From: Kiritimatiellia bacterium
GTDB taxonomy: Bacteria; Verrucomicrobiota; Kiritimatiellia; RFP12; JAAYLN01
Direction of reading: 5' to 3'
DNA length: 48,553 nucleotides
NCBI GenBank assembly: GCA_017962605.1
Contig: JAGCUY010000231.1
Span: forward strand, 1 to 48,553
Part shown: positions 1-7,107 of the stretch, in pieces
Numbering within the stretch: the first letter of the stretch is position 1
Layout of the letters: each line of letters opens with the position of its first letter
Translations under genes and position numbers: made by a program
Notes under the pieces: generated by a model
Told to the model about the DNA's origin: nothing
Seen by the model: only the letters and a program-made list of their open reading frames with translations
Database searches by the model: none

Positions 1-396
1 CATCGCATGCTTGCCTGCGAGCGAAAGGCGCGGGACGAGTTCCAGAGCGAGGTAGGCGTCAGACCAGCGCGGCGCATTGCGCCCCTCGGAAAAGCGACCC
101 AGTTCGCCCAGCACGCAGACCGTGGAGGCGGCCAGCGGCGCCTCGGACGCGAACATCGGGACGAAGCGCTTGCGGGCGCCGGGGCTGCGGCGCTCGACGA
201 CGCGGCGCCGCTCTGCCTCCACTACTGCAGCCGCCGCCGTGTTGCGCGCCACGCCCAGCGACGCCGCAAGCTCGTCCACGGTGGGGATGGCGTCGCCGGG
301 GCGCAGTTCGCCCTTCGCGATTGCGTCCACAAGCCACTGCACGACGCGCCCGCGCGGCGACCGTCCCCGCGTTCCTTTTGCAACTGCTCCGTTCAT
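1..396 (-). CDS. GntR-type transcription regulator, N-terminal part (runs off the left edge)
   Basis: The frame is open from ATG at 396 to the window edge (132 codons). Residues 15-75 form a GntR winged helix: an R-x-V-x-x-W-L helix, then GELRPGDAIPTVDELA and GVARNTAAAAV. After about residue 85 the text (STVCVLGELGRFSEG) looks like the start of a LacI-like periplasmic-binding sensor. It resembles the regulator at 5585-6811 in both parts, so it is probably a sugar-responsive repressor. It lies downstream of, and in the same direction as, the sugar operon at 1437-6811. Its start lies 7 nt after a -10 box with no Shine-Dalgarno, so the mRNA is probably leaderless. The C-terminal ligand domain is outside the window. 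Family assignment is firm; the ligand is unknown. Confidence 0.85.
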   Translation of the reverse strand, partial: MNGAVAKGTRGRSPRGRVVQWLVDAIAKGELRPGDAIPTVDELAASLGVARNTAAAAVVEAERRRVVERRSPGARKRFVPMFASEAPLAASTVCVLGELGRFSEGRNAPRWSDAYLALELVPRLSLAGKHAM

Positions 397-433
397 GGCT
401 TCAATCATACCACAACGCCACGCGCGGTGCAAA
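345..433. repeat. 89-bp direct repeat, copy 1 (GntR promoter and first codons)
   Basis: This stretch matches 1307-1395 at a constant offset of 962 bp with few differences (I see mismatches at 349, 350 and 420). It covers the -35, the -10 and about 17 codons of the intact GntR gene. The two copies bracket the truncated ATPase-family gene. Confidence 0.9.
404..432 (-). promoter_or_regulatory. Promoter of the GntR-type gene (leaderless type)
   Basis: On the minus strand the -35 is TTGCAC (432-427), the spacer is 17 bp ending in GTTGTGG, and the -10 is TATGAT (409-404). The ATG follows after 7 nt, so transcription should begin at or next to the start codon. An almost identical copy lies at 1366-1394. 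Confidence 0.7.
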
Positions 434-453
434 GGAATGCCCCTCTGCCTGCA

Positions 454-1164
454 TCAGTCCAACCCTAGCAACTGGCCGAAAGGCACAATTGCATCAAAAT
501 ATCCATCGGCTTCAACAATGGGTGCCAAATTGCCATCGTAAACAAGCGCGGTTTTGATGGAACAACCATTCCGTCGAGGCATGCGGCGGACCTTCTCCTG
601 CATTTCATCAATCACATCTCTGCCGATTTCACGCATGCGCTTGACTTCAACAAGGCAGACTGAACGCCGCGTTTGCAAGAGCAAATCCACTTGGACGCCA
701 TTTCCAGCTCCGCTCCTGTCGCCAACCCGACGGTATGGCGCCGCAGAAACAATCTGCGCAGCACCAAGGCCAAGCGGCGCGAGCAGCTCACGGTAGTTGT
801 TGACGACAAGATTCTCAAAAGCCAGCCCCGCTATTGCGTTCCATCCTTCCAAGGCATCGAGGCCGCCAAGGGTGAAGGCATCGGCGTCTATGACAGCCTT
901 GGCGGGTTCGATGTATTTTAAATAGAATCGCGCGTAGTTGTCGCGCAGACGATAACGTTTCTCACGCAATGGCCTGCCGGTTGCCGGGTTGTTCCCCTCG
1001 TCCGCCGAAGCGAAGCCACATTCCACGAGTTGTTCCAGCGCGCCGGAAACACGCCCACCGCGCTCCATGCCGATTTCCGCAGCGATTTCCGCAGCGTTCT
1101 TCGGGCCATCCGCAAGACACCGCAGGATGGTGGACGTGAAGTTAGGCTGCTTGGCAAATGTCAA
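454..1164 (-). pseudogene. 5'-truncated ATPase-family gene: only the winged-helix and PD-(D/E)XK (DUF234-like) half remains
   Basis: The 236-residue frame aligns end to end with the C-terminal half of the ATPase at 15932-17377. Shared blocks are the winged helix (ILRCLADGPKNAAEIAAEIG), YRLRDNYARFYLKYI, WNAIAGLAFENLVVNN, and the nuclease-like VQVDLLLQ...LVEVK (acidic residue, then E-x-K). The P-loop ATPase half is absent. The frame has no ATG at its beginning: the first candidate is TTG within TTGACA, just after an in-frame TAG at 1177-1179, and the first ATG is at residue 33. That TTGACA sits right after an inverted-repeat array, as the -35 of the full-length relative does. A deletion probably fused the operator and -35 directly to the 3' half. 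It is either a decaying remnant or a free-standing nuclease/wHTH protein; I favour the remnant. Confidence 0.75.
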
Positions 1165-1170
1165 GTATTT

Positions 1171-1260
1171 TGTCCCCTAAATCGGAAAAATGAAATTAGG
1201 GGACATTTTTTACAGCCATGAAAAATGTCCCCTAAATTATAAAATTGGATTTAGGGGACA
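1171..1260. promoter_or_regulatory. Paired inverted-repeat array upstream of the truncated ATPase-family gene
   Basis: Four copies of a 12-mer occur in alternating orientation: TGTCCCCTAAAT at 1171-1182 and 1226-1237, and its reverse complement at 1194-1205 (one mismatch) and 1249-1260. Each inverted pair has 11-bp spacing, and the two pairs are exactly 55 bp apart. This could be an operator, a nuclease target, or REP-type repeats. Confidence 0.85.
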
Positions 1261-1358
1261 AATCCGAGGGCTAGTGCAGGATGAACATTGAGGGGCCACC
1301 GCATGGCGCGGGCGCGCGGCGACCGTCCCCGCGTTCCTTTTGCAACTGCTCCGTTCAT
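1251..1358 (-). pseudogene. Remnant of a second GntR-type gene (first codons only)
   Basis: ATG at 1358 opens the same N-terminus as the gene at 396 (MNGAVAKGTRGRSPR), then diverges and stops at TAA (1251-1253) after 35 codons, inside the inverted-repeat array. Its promoter is intact (-35 TTGCAC 1394-1389, 17 bp, -10 TATGAT 1371-1366). It probably marks the original position of the regulator directly behind the glycoside hydrolase gene. The breakpoint is near 1305. Confidence 0.75.
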
Positions 1359-1395
1359 GGCTTCAATCATACCACAACGCCCCGCGCGGTGCAAA
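1307..1395. repeat. 89-bp direct repeat, copy 2
   Basis: Partner of 345-433 at 962-bp offset. It lies just downstream of the stop codon of the glycoside hydrolase fusion gene and contains a complete promoter plus the first codons of a broken GntR gene. Confidence 0.9.
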
Positions 1396-1436
1396 TGGCC
1401 GGCACGGCGCGAAGCGAATGGTGAAGGTTCACCCGG

Positions 1437-3641
1437 CTACTCAAACACAACGTCGTGGTCGAGCAGGTATTGGCGTTTCACGCCGAGTTCCTGAAGCCAG
1501 CACTTGACGTAGTTGGTGCGCCAGGGGCCGCCACCGATGGTCCCGGTGCCCGGATGGTTGTCCCAGAGCCAGCGCGGCGTCGGCCAGACGGCGATTTCCG
1601 GGGCCACGGCGGCGTAGAAGTCCTTGTTCGCCCCGAGCTGCCCATGGTGCGACATGAACACGACGTCGTGCTTTTCGCGGCCGGCAAGGGCAGACAGCAG
1701 CCCACGCTGGCCGTCTTCGGCGATGTCGCCGGTGACGAGCCAGCGTTTTCCCCCGGCATTCACCGAAAGGCAGACGGTCGAGTTGTTGATGGGGCCGCGC
1801 ACGTCGCACCGGTATGGCGGGTTGAGGATCTCGAACGACCAGGATCCCAGCGAGACAACCCGCCCCGGCGAGCAGTCGCCGCGCGGGATCGCCGCGCCAG
1901 CGCCCGCCATGAATTCGTCGTACCACGGCGCTATCTCCTCGGCGGCGGTCTTTTCGCTCCGCTCCATCCATCCGCGCTCCGGAAACGAGTAAAGGAGTTC
2001 CCCGATTGCAATCGCGGGCTTGTCCCGGCCGCGGTTCATCTCCACAAGCGCCCCGAAGTGGTCTGCGTGGGCATGGGTGACAAACCAATAATCGACCCGC
2101 CCGCCAAGCGCCTTGAGAAAGCGCCGGAGAAATTCGCCGTCTGCGTAGATCCCGCCATCGACCACGAGGATCCTCCCTTCGGGCGAGACGAACACGGTGG
2201 AGAGCATCTGGCCCCCGCCCCGGTTGGAGAAGCACCAGACGCTTCCGCCGCCTTCGAGAAGTTTCACGCGCTCCAGACTTTGAAACGCCGGCGGTTCGCC
2301 CTCGTCGGCGGCAACCCGCGTCGCCTGGATGTCGGCATGGACGCGCGCGAACATTTCGGTCAGCGCCGCGTAGGGTTCCCCCTGGTTGTTGACAAGACCG
2401 TAGTTGCAGTTCTCTCCGCCGCCAGTCGAATCGTGCCACATGAAGTAGTCGTATCCGAGAACGAAGGGCTGCGCCATGAGCTCGCGGGCGAAGATTTCCG
2501 ACGCCGCAACGCGCTCCGCCTGCGTCGGCATCTTCATCCCCTCGCCCCACTTGTTCGGGATTCCTGGAACGTCGTTCGCCGGGAAGCTCCACTCGGTGAC
2601 GAAGAGTGGCTTCTTCGTCAGCGCGTACATCTCGCGGTAGCGCGCGGCCGCGAGCTGCGAGGTTTCCCCCTCCCGATAGGATATGCGCACTTCCCCGTTT
2701 GTGACATTCACCCATGGATAGTGGTTGAAGGAGACGACATCGAGCCACTTGCCGGCGGTTTCCAGCAGTTCCGGCTCCATCCAGACGCCCGAAAAGCGAC
2801 ACCCCATGATGAGGTGGTTTGGATCGGCTTCGCGCATGGCCGTGACGATGCCCCCGAAGTATTTCTCGGCGATGAGGCGCAGGAACTCGCCGCGCACCTT
2901 CGACACGGGCCAATCGGCGTGTTCGGCGACAAAGGCGTCGTAGGCCTGGCGGGCCGTATGCTCCGGCGGAAGTTTCGCGACGGCATCGACCAGCCCGTAT
3001 TTCCCCTGTCCGGCGATCTTCTCGCCCCACCAGGCCAGTTCGTTGTCGAAGAACCAGCCCACGATGTCCTTGTCGAAGCGATTCGGACGGAAAACCTTCA
3101 TCGACCAGTCGCGGCAGTACTGCGGCCAATCCGGGTTGAACACATTGGGGAATGCCGTGCCCGGGCGCTTCTTGCCCTGGAGAATCGCCTTGTCGCCGCC
3201 GTCGAAAGAGAACGGCTCGCCGACCCACGGATAGACGAGGAACGGAATCCCCTTGTGGTAGAGTTCGTTGGCGCACGCGGCGCCAAGCGTCGTGAAGCCC
3301 CAGTCCTTGATTTTGGCCAGGACATCGTTGGCCCATGCCTCCTTCGTCTCGAAACGCGCGAGCATGTTGCTTTCAAAGCAGCCCTCGCCCCAGAGGCGAG
3401 CGTGGTCAACGCCCAGCGGCACGAACGTTTCGCCGTTCGGAGCGAGCATCCGCCACCTGTCGCCGCCAGCATGCTCCACACGGTAGAAGCCGTTTACTGT
3501 GACAGCCTGTGGATCGGCGACCTGCCGCGCAAGATTCGAAGAGCGAGTGAAGGCGGTACCATCTGCCTTGGCGAAGAACGCGCACAAGGCGGCAAAAACG
3601 GGCATGAGGGACAGCCGGCCAGACAGACTGCGAATATTCAC
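1437..3641 (-). CDS. Secreted glycoside hydrolase (clan-A, agarase-like) fused to a metallo-beta-lactamase-fold domain
   Basis: 734 aa. GTG start at 3641 behind a GAGG box within 10 nt; the preceding LamG gene stops at 3645. Residues 1-28 resemble a signal peptide. Residues 50-440 are a TIM-barrel hydrolase: PNGETFVPLGVDH, FFDNELAWWG with N200-E201 (candidate acid/base), and FVTEW with E350 (candidate nucleophile). Residues 465-734 are a metallo-beta-lactamase fold of the ComEC/Rec2 type: VDGG, THAHADH (523-528), VTGDI (D639) and SHHG (H665-H666), so the metal ligands are present. It is cotranscribed with a GntR regulator and a LamG protein, suggesting polysaccharide breakdown. The second domain could be a hydrolase for sulfate or phosphate esters or lactones; that is a guess. 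The substrate is unknown. Confidence 0.85.
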   Translation of the reverse strand: MNIRSLSGRLSLMPVFAALCAFFAKADGTAFTRSSNLARQVADPQAVTVNGFYRVEHAGGDRWRMLAPNGETFVPLGVDHARLWGEGCFESNMLARFETKEAWANDVLAKIKDWGFTTLGAACANELYHKGIPFLVYPWVGEPFSFDGGDKAILQGKKRPGTAFPNVFNPDWPQYCRDWSMKVFRPNRFDKDIVGWFFDNELAWWGEKIAGQGKYGLVDAVAKLPPEHTARQAYDAFVAEHADWPVSKVRGEFLRLIAEKYFGGIVTAMREADPNHLIMGCRFSGVWMEPELLETAGKWLDVVSFNHYPWVNVTNGEVRISYREGETSQLAAARYREMYALTKKPLFVTEWSFPANDVPGIPNKWGEGMKMPTQAERVAASEIFARELMAQPFVLGYDYFMWHDSTGGGENCNYGLVNNQGEPYAALTEMFARVHADIQATRVAADEGEPPAFQSLERVKLLEGGGSVWCFSNRGGGQMLSTVFVSPEGRILVVDGGIYADGEFLRRFLKALGGRVDYWFVTHAHADHFGALVEMNRGRDKPAIAIGELLYSFPERGWMERSEKTAAEEIAPWYDEFMAGAGAAIPRGDCSPGRVVSLGSWSFEILNPPYRCDVRGPINNSTVCLSVNAGGKRWLVTGDIAEDGQRGLLSALAGREKHDVVFMSHHGQLGANKDFYAAVAPEIAVWPTPRWLWDNHPGTGTIGGGPWRTNYVKCWLQELGVKRQYLLDHDVVFE

Positions 3642-3644
3642 TTT

Positions 3645-5588
3645 CTACCTCATGTATAACATAGTCGCGGAGGGCGGGAGTTCGCCGCTCACGGCACCGT
3701 GCGAGTAGAACCGGTTGTCACCCGAGTTGTCAACGAGGCAATTCTGGATCTTTTCCCACATGACGACAGCCCCCTTTTTCGTCAGAACCGGTCTATAGTG
3801 GCGCACGAGATTGCCGTCCTGCCAAAGTTTGAGCGACTTCACGCGAACGCGCCCGGGCAGCACAACCTTGCCATTGTCGTTGCAGGCGAAGAGGTAGATG
3901 GTGCAGCCTGCGCTGAAATCCGAATTCCACGATGAGGAAACCTGCCCAGACGGGGCATCGTCGGATGAGTAGAGAAGCGTTCCGTTCACGGTGCAGGTCT
4001 GCTTTCCCCTCGCAAGTTCCGTCACGATCCGGTATTCGGTGTTCGCCACCGGAGTGAACCGATTCGCAGTCTGCGAGCCGTTTCCGCCAAGAGTGTTCGG
4101 CACATAGAGGAACGAGGCGTCGTAGCCGATGCCCAGATAGGCGGTAGGGGCATTGAGCAGGAAGAAGCGGTGGCTCGACGTGTTGCGGCAGCCGAGGACG
4201 CATTCGTCGGCGTTAGTCACAACGGGCCATTCAACCACGATTTCCGCCTTGGTGTCGTTGCGACCGATGATGCCCGTGTCGATAAACTGCATGCCCGTCG
4301 AATCCGATTCGATGTATTCGACGAACATGGTCGCCTTGTGGGTGGGAAGGTCCGCGACTTTGCCCACATGCGAATCGGCGAACGGAACATTTGGGAAGAA
4401 CAGCCTCCTGGAAACCGTGTCGTAAAGACATCCCTTTCCCCACTTCACGCAGGGCTTGAAGTCGCGCTTCTGGTCGCCATCCTGCGTGAGCGCGAGACCA
4501 TAGCAACGGGAATGCGAAAGATAGTTGGGATTTCCGCCTTTGTTGCAGGCGAACAAGTAGAGGTTGAAACTGGGGGTGCTTACGCTCGCGAGCGACTTCG
4601 ACCATACGGAAGAACCATCGATTTCAATTGACTGCGCGCCACTGATGAATGACGCGGAAAAGGCGTATTTCGTGCCTGGCACCCATGTCCCCGTTGCATT
4701 GCCCCTCCCTGCAGAATCATCGCTGCACGCGGCCCAGCGCGTTCCAGAGCTGTTGGAGGAATGGAGCATGTAGAACCTGCTGGATCCATCCGACTTGCAC
4801 GCACCGAAATAGGTTGACTCCGCCGGGATGGAGGTCCACGACATCTCCCCCTCGGCCACCAGCGGAGCACGGGCCCGGATTCCGGTGTCGATGAACTGCG
4901 TTCCGTTGGCCTCGACGTAGTCCACATAGTAGTCAGGCTTGTCTGATACGGCGAAAGCTCCGTACGAAATCGTCTTGCCCACGTCGTCATAGAGCCCCGG
5001 TCGTCCGTCCTTCACGCATGGACGGTAGTCGCGGACAAGGCCACCGTCCTGCCAGATTTTGACGCCATAGCATCGGACTTGGCTACGGTAATTGGTCGTT
5101 CCTCCCACATTGGCGGCGAAGAGGTAAAGATTGCATCCGGTGTCAATGCTGTCGGTGCTGCTTCCCGAATAGACCCTTTCGTCGTCAATGTCGAGGGTTT
5201 GACTGCCGACGTTGATTTCGGAAACGACCTTGTAGCGGGTTTCGACTTCCACCTCTTTGATGTTTGAGCGGTATGTGCTGGCATAACCGAAACCGAAATG
5301 CCCGTTTGATCCGTGGCACATTAGAAAACGAGTGTCGGCCGTCGATGACCCACGCGCGCCGAGAATGGAGCAGTCGTTCCATTCAGGGTTGGATCCTTCA
5401 TTGAGCCCCAGTTTCAGCCAGGCAATGTCGCATTCCGCCTTCGTCCCGGGACGCGCCATGACCCCAGTATCGATTACGGTCGCCCCGAGAGCGTCTATGT
5501 AGTCGAGGAATGCATCGGGAGTTTCTCCGTACGACGCAACGGCGATGCCGAGCACAAACGATGCGAGTGGTAGTGAGACTTTATTCAT
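3645..5588 (-). CDS. Secreted protein with three LamG/concanavalin-like repeats
   Basis: 647 aa. A signal peptide lies at 1-21 (hydrophobic, ending SYGE). Three homologous modules of about 200 residues follow. Each opens with an [DE]Y[IV][ED]A..[TQ].IDTGV/I strand (near residues 28, 220 and 425) and closes with a CYG(V/L)..(W/T)QDG..(V/K)RD(Y/F).PC(V)K strand. The last module ends in a short tail. This is the jelly-roll LamG_3 type common in secreted proteins of gut Verrucomicrobiota/Kiritimatiellota. ATG overlaps the stop of the GntR gene (ATGA), and 3 bp after its own stop the GH/MBL gene begins, so the three form one operon. It is probably a carbohydrate-binding surface protein. No catalytic motif was seen. 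Confidence 0.8.
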   Translation of the reverse strand: MNKVSLPLASFVLGIAVASYGETPDAFLDYIDALGATVIDTGVMARPGTKAECDIAWLKLGLNEGSNPEWNDCSILGARGSSTADTRFLMCHGSNGHFGFGYASTYRSNIKEVEVETRYKVVSEINVGSQTLDIDDERVYSGSSTDSIDTGCNLYLFAANVGGTTNYRSQVRCYGVKIWQDGGLVRDYRPCVKDGRPGLYDDVGKTISYGAFAVSDKPDYYVDYVEANGTQFIDTGIRARAPLVAEGEMSWTSIPAESTYFGACKSDGSSRFYMLHSSNSSGTRWAACSDDSAGRGNATGTWVPGTKYAFSASFISGAQSIEIDGSSVWSKSLASVSTPSFNLYLFACNKGGNPNYLSHSRCYGLALTQDGDQKRDFKPCVKWGKGCLYDTVSRRLFFPNVPFADSHVGKVADLPTHKATMFVEYIESDSTGMQFIDTGIIGRNDTKAEIVVEWPVVTNADECVLGCRNTSSHRFFLLNAPTAYLGIGYDASFLYVPNTLGGNGSQTANRFTPVANTEYRIVTELARGKQTCTVNGTLLYSSDDAPSGQVSSSWNSDFSAGCTIYLFACNDNGKVVLPGRVRVKSLKLWQDGNLVRHYRPVLTKKGAVVMWEKIQNCLVDNSGDNRFYSHGAVSGELPPSATMLYMR

Positions 5589-6811
5589 TTCCTGTTTTCC
5601 TTTTGTGATTGGGTGTTGGCAAATTCGGGCGAAAGGACGACTACTTCGTGCGCGTGTATGCGGGCCTGTGGCTCAGGTGGAAGAGATCCCTCCATGCGGG
5701 CGAAAAGCAGGGCGGCCATGTCCTCGGCGGAGCGCTCGTTGTGCTTCTCCACCGTCACGGCCGGGACGAGCGCGGGATCGCACCCCGCCGCCGTTCCGTT
5801 CGCGGGCGCACCTCGCGACATGTTGTCGTAGCCGGCGACGAGGATGTCGCGCTTCGGGTCAAGCCCCATGTCGGAAATCGCCGCCAGAACCGGCTTGGCC
5901 CAGTCGTCGTTCGAGCAGAGGAGCGCGTCCGGGAACTCGCCGTCGGCGCGCCGCAGCTCCACGAGAGCCGCCACGGCCAGCGCGGCGTTGACGCGCAGGT
6001 TTTCGCCGGTGCGGCCATGGGCGACGATGGGGGAGCCGAACACCTTCACGGGGTGTGGCTCCAATCCCGCCTCGCGCATCGCCTCCGCATAGCCAGCAAG
6101 ACGTTCGTGTTCCCAGAAGAGCTTAGGCTCGTTGGGGAAGAGCGGCACGATTCGGCGGCGTCCGCGCGCGAGAAGCCATCGCGTGAGGTCGCGGGAACCG
6201 GCGCGATGGTCGGAGTAGGCGCGGTCGAAACCACGCAACTCAGGGGCATTGCCGTATGCCACCGCCGGTATGCCCGCCTCCCGGCAGCGTCGCAGCGCCT
6301 CCATCGCAATGGGGACGCCGCCCACGCTGCCCGTCACGGCCATCGCGCGGGGGCGCGCCGCGAAGATGGCGTCCAGCCCGCCTTTCGGCATCAGATTCGT
6401 GTTCACAAACGACACCTGATGGCCCCGAAGCGAAAGGCGGCGCAAAATGTCAAGGGCCAGGAACGAGTCGGCCCACATCGGCGCGGTCGTGACATCCGCG
6501 AATTCTACCAAACCAGCCAGCACGTAAACTGTCGAAGTAGAGGACGGCTTTAGCGGGACATCCCCCGCGTATCGTTTACGCGTCCCCTCACGGCGAACGA
6601 CGAAGCCGCGCGCCTCCGCCTCATCGACCGCAGCAGCCGCCGTGTTCTGCGAGACTCCAAGCAGCGCCGCAAGCGCTCGCTCCGAAGGTATCTCGCCACC
6701 TTGCGGGATCTCGCCCGACGCGATTGCCCGCTCAAGGTAGCGGAACACCCGCGCCCGCGGCGCTTCACGCGGCGTCAAGGCTTCCCTGCTGTTCTTCTTC
6801 CTTCCCTTCAT
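5585..6811 (-). CDS. GntR/LacI-type sugar-responsive repressor
   Basis: 408 aa from ATG at 6811 (behind CAGGA). An in-frame ATG at 6838 is possible. Residues 15-75 are a GntR winged helix (RARVFRYLERAIASGEIPQGGEIPSERALAALLGVSQ... pattern). Residues about 95-400 are a LacI/periplasmic-binding-protein-like sensor (LALDILRRLSLRGHQVSFVNT, AMAVTGSVGG, LLCSNDDWAKPVLAAI, VAGYDN). It is the first gene of the operon with the LamG and GH/MBL genes, so it very likely controls them and itself through the palindrome at 6844-6863. The partial gene at the left edge is a paralogue. Confidence 0.85.
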   Translation of the reverse strand: MKGRKKNSREALTPREAPRARVFRYLERAIASGEIPQGGEIPSERALAALLGVSQNTAAAAVDEAEARGFVVRREGTRKRYAGDVPLKPSSTSTVYVLAGLVEFADVTTAPMWADSFLALDILRRLSLRGHQVSFVNTNLMPKGGLDAIFAARPRAMAVTGSVGGVPIAMEALRRCREAGIPAVAYGNAPELRGFDRAYSDHRAGSRDLTRWLLARGRRRIVPLFPNEPKLFWEHERLAGYAEAMREAGLEPHPVKVFGSPIVAHGRTGENLRVNAALAVAALVELRRADGEFPDALLCSNDDWAKPVLAAISDMGLDPKRDILVAGYDNMSRGAPANGTAAGCDPALVPAVTVEKHNERSAEDMAALLFARMEGSLPPEPQARIHAHEVVVLSPEFANTQSQKENRK

Positions 6812-6843
6812 GGCTAATCCTGAAAAGGCAAAATGCATTAATA

Positions 6844-6894
6844 TTGACTGAATATTCTGCCAATAATATTACACATTTTTAAGTCAAATGTCAA
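6844..6894 (-). promoter_or_regulatory. Promoter and operator of the GntR-LamG-GH/MBL operon
   Basis: Minus strand: -35 TTGACA (6894-6889), exact 17-bp spacer, -10 TAATAT (6871-6866). Directly after the -10, over the expected start site, lies a 20-bp near-palindrome, TTGGCAGAATATTCAGTCAA (6863-6844), centred on GAATATTC. A repressor bound there would block initiation, and the regulator encoded next is the obvious candidate. Confidence 0.8.
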
Positions 6895-6947
6895 GCAAAT
6901 TTTTAATTCTCCATGCGGGCAAGGCGCCACCGCGTCGAAACACGGAA

Positions 6948-7013
6948 AACTTCCAAACATCCAATGCGCGCCAGCGCCAAACTTCCAGGGCGCTCACGCC
7001 AAACTTCCAAACT
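6948..7013. repeat. Interspersed intergenic repeat, copy A
   Basis: This stretch holds alternating AACTTCCAAAC and GCGC(C)AGCGCCAAACTTCC segments. Closely related text recurs at 19093-19126 and 29602-29670, always between genes. It fills most of the gap between the GntR promoter and the end of the envelope operon. Confidence 0.65.
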
Positions 7014-7107
7014 TCTCGGCTCCCTCTTCCGCACGCGCCTAAGGCGTCCTGCGCGTCCTAGTCCCACTTTGGCAGGGACATCAAAACCTTTTTTGCGGAA
7101 TGTGGGA

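Noticed and set aside
1159..1164. TTG start codon for the truncated ATPase-family frame
   Set aside because: It lies within TTGACA, which looks like the old -35, has no RBS and is followed by sequence from the middle of the protein.
1455..3659. A long plus-strand open frame of the same length as the glycoside hydrolase fusion on the other strand
   Set aside because: It is the antisense shadow of a GC-rich gene. Its translation has no signal peptide, domain motif or RBS, while the minus strand has catalytic motifs from end to end.
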